Below are positions 12,838-23,919 of a stretch of DNA of 64,000 bases, piece after piece (position 1 is the stretch's first letter; each line of letters starts with the position of its first letter). A program made the position numbers and the translations under genes. Source of the DNA: Plecoglossus altivelis (Eukaryota > Chordata > Actinopteri > Osmeriformes > Plecoglossidae); the NCBI GenBank assembly GCA_036571765.1, contig BROE01000016.1:7112821-7176820 (forward strand). The letters are read 5' to 3'. The notes below the pieces were generated by a model that had not been told where the DNA came from, did no database searches, and saw nothing but the letters and a program-made list of their open reading frames with translations.

Positions 12838-12910
12838 TTTGTTTTCTTTAGCAAAAATACACTTAGATAGACTTAAAGTGGTGTGATGGGGTGTGGCAGA
12901 CAGCGGGGGC

Positions 12911-15900
12911 TCAAGACCTGGGGAGGGTATGACCATGCACGCGGAAGCGGTACACGCAGGTGTACTCCTGGTTGCCCCAGTTACTGAGGACACACAGCTC
13001 CACAGAAAGAAACACTGTACCGACAGCGCTCTGAGAGAAGATGGAGGAGGGCAGAGTATGGTTAAATCATTGATTTAAATCAAATCAGATGATATTTCTA
13101 CAGCCCTTTCTTACAAGCAACCTCCGTAACAGAGGGCTTCACGTGAGCCAATAGAACTGCACCTAAACCAGCCTGAACTCTCAAGGTTATCATAGATAAA
13201 TCATCAGGTGTTACTAACAGGAATCTGGAAGGTCTGGCTGGAGTCTCCATTCTTGTCGTATGTGAAAGTTCCTAGGAGAGTCTTTTCTCCACCTTCAACA
13301 GACGTGCCCTGAGACAGCGAACAAAGGGGAGGGGAGGAGAGGGAAAGATGGAGACGGAGGGAGAAAAAAAGAACTTAAAGCAAGCTTTGTGTTTCATGCC
13401 ACATTGTTGAAGTTTCCACATCCATCAAGGCTGGAGTTTAACTCAGGAAGCACGCTCACGTAGACCAGGAAGTCCTTGGGGGCACTGTCGATCTCGCCGG
13501 TCGGGTGGTTGTAGCGAGGGAGGTGGTCAAGAGTGACGTGGCTAATTGCGATTGGATGAGACAGGGAGATGGCCAAAAAGCCCTGAGACCCTGACATGGG
13601 CCAGCAGTTACCAGGCTTCATCACATGGTTACCCTGAGGGAAAGAGACAGCAGAGGGGGTTGAAGCAGTGGAATGAAAACTGATGACGAAAAAGATGACA
13701 TTTCGACTGGCAGCAGACTAGCAGACAATACGGAGAGAGTGACAGACCAGAAAGATGGAGAGAAGAAGAGCTAAGCAGATACCTGTAGAACTGTCCGAGG
13801 TGACTCCGATGGATAAAACAAAGGAATGCCAAACAACTTCAAACAAGTGGAATGTTTCTGGTAGGTCTCAGAGGCCTGTGCGACACTGGCACCTGAACGC
13901 AGGGACAGGAACATGATGCAGTGATGACATGACATGGACCAACACAACTGGATGCTGAGGTAACAGAAACATTACAAACCTTGGGACTCGATAGCAAAGT
14001 CAGCCATTTTGTCGGCCTGCGACCTAACACAATCCTGACAGTTGTGCTGCATGTGACCATACTGTCAAAAAACAAACAAATACTTCAGAACAGCCCTGCA
14101 ACTTGCTGGCACCAGTCCAGGGTGTACCCCGCCTATGGCCTGAAGTTACTGGGTTAGGCTCCAGTCACCCGTGACCCCAAATGGGAACTACCGGCACTGC
14201 AATCCCTCCCAGGGATCAGCAGTAGAAAATGTATGTATGTATGTACTTTGGAACAAAATGTGCCCTACGTCCAGTCTGATTAAAGTCCTGACAATTCAAA
14301 GTAAACACAGGTTAAAAGCTATCCTCCCAACCCTTCTGAGACCTGTATTACCTGGGTGGTTCTTCTGGAGAGCCACTCGTCCAGTTCTTTCTCCAGTTCA
14401 GGGGAGAAGCTACTGCTGATACTGCTGGGGGAAGAGGCCAGGCCTGGGGGAGTCAAAACCATGTGGGCCTGTTGGAGCTGTGGAAGACACCAAAAGGGAG
14501 GCGTTGACATTAACCAATATCTCTCAAGTATGACGTCGTGACATTTTTGATCTGTTGAAATTCAGGTTGTGCGTGTGTACTGTACCTTGACAGCGTTGAT
14601 CTCCTGTTCCTCCATCCTCTGTTGTAGTCTTGTGGTAGTGGCATGGGAGTCTGACATCTGTTGACTCAGGTCCGTGTCCAGCCTGCACAAAACACTCAAT
14701 CAAATATCTAGTGTCCCCATTCGAACAAATAAGCAGAAATCCTATCTTGTGCCTTGGAGATGAACTCCCACGCGCACACACATGCACACATAAACACACC
14801 CACACAACCATGGAGGAGACTCACTTCTCAAGTCGAAGACTGATATCCTTCCCATCCGTCTGCAGCCACTGTAAAATTAGAGCCAAGACATTTGGACATC
14901 AAGACATAGAACAGATCAAAGAGAACGATGCAGACAGAGGGCGTTCTGTTCTCCTACCTCTGCAAGGTATTTCAGCTGCTGAAGTTCCCGTTCTCTCTGC
15001 AGGAGAAATGCATTCGCTCTCAGAAAGACTCTCCGAATGACCAGAAACCTTCTATCTTTAGCAGACAAGAATCCGAAACATTCAAGATGGTCGGTTTTCC
15101 TACCTCAAAAGCTTTTTGTTGCAGGAGTTCGATCTGTGTCTGTAACGCACATGCACGCATTCGCAAGAGGTTAGACAAGTAAACAAGCTATATGGAAGTC
15201 TGTCACATCTATCCTGAGTTTCTCCTATGTGTCGTGGAGTCTGCCCTCACCAGAACGTTGGTGAGTTTGTTTTCTAAAGTGGAATCAGTATCAGGGAGAT
15301 TTGTAGAGATAGTTGTATCCTGTTGGGAGAAGGTACATTTATCTTCCAATCTGGAGGGTGGGAGAACCATAGAAAACTTGGAACAGAGCTCCTACCATGC
15401 CTCTATCTGGACTTACCATGATCTTTAGAGGTAGAGTAAACAGAGAAGTTAGTACTGGGTACATGTACCACAATCCTGATGTTGAGGGAGAGAGGAGGGA
15501 AGTGTTGAATTCAATCTAATGTGTAAGTACATTGATGCAAGATTCAATATGGATTAGCCATAGGATGTATGTATGTATGCAGCCCTTCACTATACTTTAA
15601 TAAAATAATAAAAACTGTGTGTATGTGGGGGGGGGGGGGATTTGCCATTTTCAAAAAGTGGGATGAATAATGAAACATCCACCACTGCCTGTCAGTGAAG
15701 ATTGTAGAGGCTGAGGGTTCCACTGACCAATAGTGAATGAGGAGACAAGCAGGAGGTCCAGAAGAGCTTTGCTGACAGCTGCACCCACAGGAAGCCTGGT
15801 GAGGCACGGCCCAGGTAAGCTCCCATCTAAACACAGAACAGGGAGGAGGAGACACCGTAAACTCTCCTTGCTTTGAGGTCTCTGCCTGAAATGCTAACAT

Positions 15901-16467
15901 ACAGTGCAGGTGAACACACACACACTGGCCCCACACAGTGCTCCTCCTGTACAACTCTACTCACAGCTGCTGTTGCTGCTGGAGGTGGAGGTACTGCTGG
16001 GGCCAGAAGAGCTGGAGAGGCAGTGAGGGGTCATGGCTGAGACAGGGGTCCGGACGAACGCAGGGGCGCAGGAGCCACCAGAGGCCGGACTCTGTGCTCC
16101 AGCCATGCCTGACGGGACAGACAGGGAAGCAGGTCAAAGGGGACAGGAAGTGGTGGTGGTGGTGGTCATCAGAATGTCAGCTGTCAGTGAACATCTACCT
16201 CTGCATTGCTGTCCGTTTGTGATTGGCTTGTTGGGGGAGTGGGAGGGGCCAGGGTAGGATGAGCTGGTGCTCAAAGAGTCAGAGAAGGTCTTATAGCCTC
16301 TATTCCTCCTTTTGCTGATTGTCCTGGGGGAGGGGTGGATGTCCATGAGGTGAGGGGGAGTTAGTTGACAAATATTCAAGAGTGTCTACAGGTAAATCCT
16401 GTCCATGGCAACTGTATTCAAATAAAAGTATACAAACCCCCACTTTCACCAGCACACACACCGGTGT

Positions 16468-16536
<69 letters not shown>

Positions 16537-16642
16537 ACTCGTGGAAAGGGCTTTGTCTACAGGAGAGGCTGGTAGAGCTGCTGTCAGAGTCATCAGACTG
16601 GTAGGACCCACCTGAAACCAGGCGGGTGCTACGGCGTGACAT
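12911..16642 (-). CDS. SUN-domain nuclear envelope protein, SUN1/SUN2-like short form, complete, 16 coding exons
   Basis: SUN proteins span the inner nuclear membrane and bind KASH proteins in the perinuclear space. Exons (+ coordinates, leftwards): 16539-16642, 16199-16323, 15965-16108, 15728-15826, 15417-15475, 15251-15319, 15104-15139, 14958-14996, 14825-14868, 14586-14682, 14352-14477, 13980-14061, 13783-13892, 13460-13633, 13219-13308, 12911-13030. They sum to 1518 nt, 505 aa, with every phase consistent. N terminus MSRRSTRLV matches the SUN1/SUN2 type; residues 1-124 are Ser-rich nucleoplasmic. One membrane segment about 145-170 is split over two exons. A coiled-coil stretch about 178-275 lies in short exons. 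The SUN domain, about 315-505, has SETY, LFGIPLFY, PGNCW, SAPKDF, SNWG and YTCVYRFRVHG. Cys388 and Cys491 fit the known intradomain disulfide; the KASH-bonding Cys is replaced by Ala348. Much shorter than SUN1/2 (700-800 aa); exact orthology (SUN1/2-like or a testis type) is uncertain. An in-frame TC before ATG follows a CAG, so a 5' non-coding exon is likely. Confidence 0.92.
14099..14248 (+). mobile_element. Relic of a fish LINE/SINE 3' tail
   Basis: The stretch around CCAGGGTGTACCCCGCCT ... TAGGCTCCAG ... GTGACCCC, followed by a GAAAATG(TATG)n tail, resembles the 3' end shared by many fish non-LTR elements (consensus ends in a GGATGG-type short repeat). It lies inside an intron of the sun gene. 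The family name is not certain. Confidence 0.55.
16470..16534. repeat. (CA)n, intron 1 of the sun gene
   Basis: A 65-bp CA tract immediately after the donor of sun exon 1 (donor at 16537-16538); in the transcript a (UG)n tract continuing from GUAAGUG. Confidence 0.97.
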
Positions 16643-18761
16643 GACTGGAACCAACACACAGCGGACATTAGACTCACTTACCGTGTCAATATCACGTCTA
16701 TATTGGTACACACACTAACCATATTTATTGACTGATGGAGAAAAATGACAATACATTATTTTTCATTCTAAGGGATCACAATGACTAACTATTTGATGAG
16801 GTGCAACATCAGACACGAAATCTGTGCGATATGCAATCCTGTTTTTGGTCATCAGTGATTTCTGAAAATACTTGACTGGTTTCTTGTTTTTATTGTTAAT
16901 AGTTAAATAGACTTACCTTCAACTCTGATAATATTCTAAGTGTTTTAACATCTTGAATGATATTTATAGTCGACAACAAGGGAAGAACTTTGAGAGTTGT
17001 TTTGCGATAAACGCTGTCGGCGTTGAGAGGTGAGAATTTCGATTTGCACTCAGTGGGCCAATTCTATTGTTGCGTCTGTGCTCACCGTCACAGTCGAACT
17101 GCAACCAAGGCTTTGTTGAACCAGAGAACGTAAGACAACATCAAAGTGAAAAAGCTTTTCTTTGATGTGTCTCACACCTCTCTGAGTGACCTGTTGCAGT
17201 GGTACCAAATGTAAACGTTCCACTGATATCTGTCGTTGACATACTTCACAAAGTTGGGGAGTATTGAACTTGAACTTGAACTTGAGTAGAACTGCAGGCA
17301 GCTCCTGTCCAGCAACGAAGATAAAGAGGGTACGGCCAATTAGTGCAGTGATTCACGACCACCAAAAACAGCACTGTTATAGTATCGCATGCATTCCAAT
17401 TAGCATGCGTTAAAATCTTCTTGATGCAAGACTGAATGGGCGTAGACTTCAATGAATAACCTTAAACCAGCAGAACATACAATGGTGTGGCAAAAAGGGC
17501 ATTGATTTATAACCGAGGCCCCGCAAAAAATGCCGCGGAGCATACCAAGACTGGTATCCTTCTCCCAGACACATCCACCTCTAATGTTTTAAGACCCATT
17601 ACTCATTGGGCGCTGCCTTGATCCCGATAGGCGTGTAATCTCCTCAGTATTTTAACGGCGGATGGGACCGGAGCCCTTGTCTAGACTCACGCTATCGCTC
17701 ACATCCGTGCCATGCACCGAGGTTTCAGGGAGTTCAGTTTACCGACGAACGATTGTGAATGCTGACTTTTGCAGTCTCTTTCATTTTGAAACGTTAAGTA
17801 ATGCACTATTCGTGTCTGCTAATAAATTATACCTCACTCAATTTCATACGCCTTTAGTATGCGTATTAGGCCATACGTCTCTGAAGGTGTGAATCTGTCC
17901 AGTAGAGAAATTCTTCTGAAAATATTTGATGCCAGTTTGTCAGCACCAGGGGGAGCAATTTCATAGCTAGACAGTCAACGCAGGTGTCTAGACCAGACCG
18001 GTAACATGGTTCACCTGCCTTTGGATGTGGTTGCAGGAAAGTAATCCAATTTTGTTAAGTGCCATGCCAACAAGCTGGTTAGATGGATGTTGACTGTATG
18101 AGAGGCTATTAATATTAGGATTCCCTAACTAAATCATATCAAATAATTACACGCAGACTGCAGTGCAATGCCCATAGGCTTCCTTCAAACGTTTATTTCA
18201 GAAAGGGTTCCTGAAATGTATGACTTGTAAAATGAGATCTTACAAACCCATTGGTTCTCGTACTGTGCGTCGCCAGGTGGGATGCATCTCAGGCGCAAAT
18301 TAGTCACCTGGCGAAGCAGCTGGATTCGGTGGATCAACGTCTGTCACCCTCCGGGTGCATCAGTGTAGCCCGCCCTAGAAACCAATTAATATATTTCAAG
18401 TCTATTGGACTATTTTACTTAATATACCAAAATGTTGATTAAATAGAGATAATTGTATTTTAATCCAAAAGGAAAAAGAGATTTGGTCGAAACTAGTCGA
18501 AGCCAATCGTCAGACTTATTTGAATGTTTTTTTTTAAATGTCTTCTGACCATTGGTTCCTATACACTTACGGTAATGTTTTGTTGCAGTTGCCATTTAGT
18601 GTGCGCAATGAACGCTGGTACGTAGTGCAACAAGGAATAAACCAGTGTTCTAGCACATCTGAGCGCACCCTGCGGGTATACGTGTGGGGAACGTGAGAAA
18701 GTAAAGTAAGGGAGTAAAATAAGAGAAGAGGGTAAGAGTGAGAGCAAAAGAGCGCGCGCAC

Positions 18762-18827
<66 letters not shown>

Positions 18828-19187
18828 CGCAAGGAGTGTCGGGTGATTCCCTCCCCTCGCCAAATGTCTGCCCTGGAGATGGTGTCACTCCTTCATAACC
18901 CCGCACTCTCCGCGTTTAGCGCAGATGGCTAAGGAGCCGCAGGCAAAGACGCCTCCAAACATCGGAATTGTTATGTGAACCTTGCCACACCGCGTACACC
19001 GAAATAGATGAATGTCCGAAACAGTCATTTATATTACAGTTTTTATTAATATTAGATTATATCCGTATGCTTTTATTAGTCCAGAAAGACTACTTTAGGT
19101 TGCCTCAAACACCTTTCAGAGCAAAACAATTTGTATGTGCATGTTCCCGGCACTCGCTACGCACTCCCAGCCGGCGCTGGTGATGCC
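16643..19187. other. Divergent promoter region between the sun gene and kcnq5
   Basis: About 2.5 kb between head-to-head genes. It must hold the promoters and 5' UTRs of both. The part 17500-17750 and the part from 18890 up to kcnq5 exon 1 are locally richer in CpG than the surroundings. No TATA box can be supported. A (GA)n tract sits at 18763-18824. No coding region recognised; the ORF near 18251-18442 is not supported. Confidence 0.6.
18763..18824. repeat. (GA)n tract upstream of kcnq5
   Basis: 62-bp uninterrupted GA repeat about 360 bp before the kcnq5 start codon; homopurine/homopyrimidine tract able to form triplex DNA. Confidence 0.95.
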
Positions 19188-22100
19188 ATGCCCCGCAACC
19201 ACAGCGGCGATGAGGCCGGTACAGGGCTCTGGATGAAGACCTCTCCGGGACGCCGGGCTCAAGACCACGGCTTGAAAGATGTGGAGTCTGGGCGGAAGAC
19301 GATGAATAATCCAATTCGAGTCGGTGACGGTCTGCTCCTCCCGGGTTCGGCAGGTGGAGTGGGTGCGGAGAGACGAAAACAGGGTGCCCGGTTGAGTCTA
19401 CTCGGCAAGCCGCTTACCTACAGTGCGCAGAGCGGGCGCAGGAACGCGCGGTACCGGCGGCTCCAAAATTACCTCTACAATGTGCTCGAGAGACCGAGGG
19501 CATGGGCATTTATCTACCATGCATTCGTGTAAGTATTTGAACAGCATGTTCATATCAATTTCAGCGTGACAGTGTCCTCCTTTGACAGTGCCTCAGTTTA
19601 CTCATATCACCTGTTGAGCTCTTTCCCTTGGCGCTCCCAAGGAGTAAATGAACAAATTAGTTGGAATATCATTTTCGCAACTTGTCTCTATTTAGTTTGA
19701 ATCCAAATTGAATATTTTCCAACTGTGCATGTGTTTTTATTCCTCGAATTCTTGCTGGAAGCAAGGATGTAATAATAATACAAACAAATATTGACACACA
19801 CAGTCTCGCGCCACACGTTTTCTTTCTTTTTTTTACTGCGTGTCCTTTTTAGTTTGGGGGGAGTGAATGCATTCAGAGCGTCCGTGTTGTGTGAAGGAGG
19901 AAGTGAAGCTGTCAGGTTGGGTATAAGATGGGGGACACAGAGGGGCTGTGAAGCAGGATGTTGATGTTTTATTTGTTCAAAGGGGACAGCAGGGTCACTG
20001 GGGTTAAGTTGTTACATCTGCACTGACCACAGCATCCCACAATGCACTGCTAGCTCCCAGGACTGACGAGTGAAGGACTGTTAGTACACAGCGCATGAGC
20101 GTGCATGGGTGTGTGCACAGAACCATATTGAGTAGCTCTTTGAGAGAGCCTCTTGACACAAGGCCTCATCATACCAATAAAATGAGCTTCACTTTGATCA
20201 ATATCAATCACTGTATCCATGTATATTTTCACATTCTAACCTAAACCTAATTCAAGTTCTCCTTGTCGAAATTAGCTTCAGACATCCTACTGGGGGGGAA
20301 AGAAACATACCTTTACGAAAAAATGCATAATTTCTTAATGTGACTGCAGCTGTGCGGTCAATTATTTCCTATCCAGATATCGACCTCCTCTCTTGTGTTG
20401 AGGGTTTGTGGTTACAAGCTGCCATGACTCAATGACTATTATAGCAGGTACTTACTTACAGTGACTTCCAATGTTTAAGAAGCACACTGAAACACTACAG
20501 TCTGCTCTACTGTACGGTCCCTGCTACACACTGCGGGAGGAGAATAAGTAGGAGATGGACAACCACTATATCAGAATGAATATACATGATATAGTAAATA
20601 TTAAGGTCATTATATTTAGATGTCATTTAAGGATGTCTATAAGCACCTACATTTCATTCTGTTCACAAACAACTGTTCTAGGTGGTGTAAAAAGAAGTGT
20701 ATCTTGTGTTTTTATAAGCACATTCTAACCCACCAGATTCCCCTAAGCAACAAGTCACTAAAGTATATTGATACCTGCTTTTTCAATCTCGCTCTTAAAA
20801 AATCATGGGAATTCTTATGTCGTTGATTCCCTCTATGTTTCTGGGAAGACTTAGACATGGGAAGATTGATGTAGGATTTCAGCCACTAGAAGTTCAGCCA
20901 CTGGACCATTAGAAAGGTTTGACACTGATGTTGGGTGATGACACTTAGTTTGCTGATGGTCTTTGAACTGAGATGTTTCATCAATATGTTTTATATTCGA
21001 TCAGGTGTCTGTACAGGCCAGACGTTTTCCCCCACCATACTAGACGAAACATTTCTGTGCGAACCTCACTAAGTACATGCTAAAACAGGACAAGCTTTTC
21101 CCCTCAAAAAATATTTTAAGCAAAGAATTGTCCATATTTTACACTAGTATCTTGATAACTCAAACCCATGAAAAGCAACCCCCTTTTGTTAATGGGCTTG
21201 ATAATGTCTCCATGCAAATAGAGAGGTTCATACAGAAAAGTCTGGCCGAATTTGGTGTGGAAGAACTTGCCTTACTCAGATCCCTGACCTGAACACCATC
21301 AAACACATTGGTATTGATTCTAATGCCGTCTGCAAGCCAGGTCTAATCACCTAACATCAGTGCCCAACATCACTAATGCTCTTTGGGGGTGAATGGATAC
21401 AAAGTCCCACAGACACCTTGTAGACCTTGTAGACAGGCTTCTCAGAAGAAGCAGCTGTTATAGTCACAATGGGTGAGGCTTCAAATGAATGGCCATTTTT
21501 TAGGAATGGAATGTTCAATAAGTTCCAAAAAGGTGTCATGGCCACGTGTCCACATTCTATGGGTCACGTTGTGCACATTTACAGTGAGTGAGCGACATCT
21601 CAATCTGAACTAACCTCCCAATCCCTTAGGAATCCGACTTTAGGGACAATTCAGTTGTGTGTATACCCAACATTTGCTGTGTTTTTCCAGTCTGATGTCT
21701 TCGTTCTGAGTGAGTGGATTTTCTCCAAACCATGTCAGTAAGCCACAGTGGTGTTGGTACAGTTGTTGTTCCCGCCAATGGGAGGTTCCCAGTCAGCCGC
21801 AAGTGCTGAGTATTGTGAGAGCAGCTCCAAGGTTGTTCTGCTAACACACACACACACATGCACACATGCATGCACGTACGCATACGCGCACACACACACA
21901 CACGCACACACACACACACACACATACACACACACACATGCACACACGCATGCACGCTTGCATACGCACACATGCACACGCACACACACATGCACACACG
22001 CATGCACGTACACATGCGCGCGCACACATACACACAGACATACAAAAAAAGGAAAAAGTGCTTCCTTTGATATTTTTGTGTATTAAGCAAGCTTAGTCTG

Positions 22101-23876
22101 TCTGTAAAGGTGTGCAGTTGACCAAATGATGACGTTTGATGTGGGATGATGCTGTGAGTAGGGCCTGTATTTTGCCTTCACTTGACCAGAATGAGAGTTC
22201 AGAATGGCAGCAGTGTGATCTAGAAAGAAAGCCAAATCCTTCGGTGACTTTGTACCCACCCAAGGTAATATTCCTTTGTCTCTGAACGTTTGTTCTATAT
22301 GAGTCACTCATTCTGAAGAATATGCCCGCGATTTCTTGAGCGTGCCAGCGTGTAGTGCAGGCAGTACTCCATCATACACTCCTCCCTCCGAGTTGCTGAG
22401 GATTGCTCCTAACTTACTGATATCAGACCCTGCTCTCACGCAACTCGGACACACACAGATTGCCAAATAGTGCTCCCTAATTGAATCAATGTTGGCATTA
22501 CTGTAAGATCCCAATCTGGTAATGCGCAGCCGTGTGTTGGACTAATCACATTTGCTGAACTGGGACCTCACCACAATTTGCATCATGCGCTGTTCCAGAG
22601 GATGTGGGGTTGCTTTTCCTCTCTGGTAGTGTATGCGTATGTGTGTGGGTGTGTAAGCAAATTGAACAATAACTGGATTACAACATCTCTCTCACATGCT
22701 TTGGGTGAGTTATTGCAATTGAATCAGAAGGCTGTATTGGTTGTATTGACAGGTTGCACTACATCAGCTGTTCTGAGGTTAGACTAAGATGAAGAAGTCC
22801 TGATTCAAAACAGATTCCTTTAAAAAAACGTTTAGTCAGGATTGAGGCGGAAGAGGATATATGATGATAGAATTATAGAACGATAATATAATCTGATTAA
22901 TAAAAATACGTCTTTCTTCCTTTACGTGAAATAGAAGAGCCGATATATGATGTATTAATAAAAGATGAGTATATGTAGTTCACATGTGAAAATACAATTT
23001 AATATAAAAGTCTTTAGGCACCAAACAATTTCCACATATATGTATTAGATGGGTTGAAAATGTGTGACAGCATTTCTGACAGACATTTCACTTTGCTTTA
23101 CTTGGACTATTGCACACTAGATAAGATAAAGTCATGTATTGAACCTAGAATTTAACAAGTGTGTCTGTGTTGTAATGGGAAAACACAAACATAAGATCAT
23201 TTAATCCCATTTATAAATCATTCAATAAAATACGACACTTATGATTTTTCGAAAAAGCATTTGGTCACCAGCAACTGCAATAAACCAATACCAAACAAGA
23301 ATTTCACAAATTTGAAATCCAGATGAGAAGTTAGCATATTAGGCCTAATAGTGGTGATGAAACCATAGCTGCTACCTTTGAATGACAATAATGCCCTATC
23401 ACAAAGATATATGAGTAAATACACAGTAGGCGTGAGTGGCTATGTGGTTCACCAACTATCTATTACAACCTTAAATTACATTGGATGCTATTCATAGAAC
23501 CCTAACTTCACAAATCGTTTGATATACGATAAACATTTCCTATGTGTCAAACAGCAAACCCAAACGCATAAACCATTTTGTTTTGCTTCCAACGTACACC
23601 AAGGTGCTCCGGAGGCCCACCATTGGCTGAGACCCAATGGAAAAAGCTTGAGTCTAGACTTATAGGTTGGTGTGTGTGTGTGTTTGCGTGTGTGTGTGGA
23701 GAGATGTATCAACAGAATGTGTGCCAGGATATACAGTATTCCATTATGTATGAATGGACACATAAGATGTACTCCATTGTATATGAATGAGCACGTAGGT
23801 TGTGCTCTATTGTGTATGAATGGACACAGGTTGTGTTATGTTGTGTAGAAATGCAGGTTGATGAGAAATCTTCGTC

Positions 23877-23919
<43 letters not shown>

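Larger units (their letters stand above)
11110..12910. other. Intergenic region between sun gene 3' end and ddx43 start
   Basis: Both neighbours are transcribed leftwards, so this holds the ddx43 promoter and the sun 3' UTR. No open frame of interest is seen. It includes the 21-bp minisatellite at 12578-12680 and the sun poly(A) signal at 12832-12837. No TATA box position can be supported. Confidence 0.65.

Noticed and set aside
18251..18442. 63-aa ORF (QISHLAKQLDSVDQRL)
   Set aside because: Faintly like a retroelement gag coiled coil, but too short, with no flanking element and no second motif.
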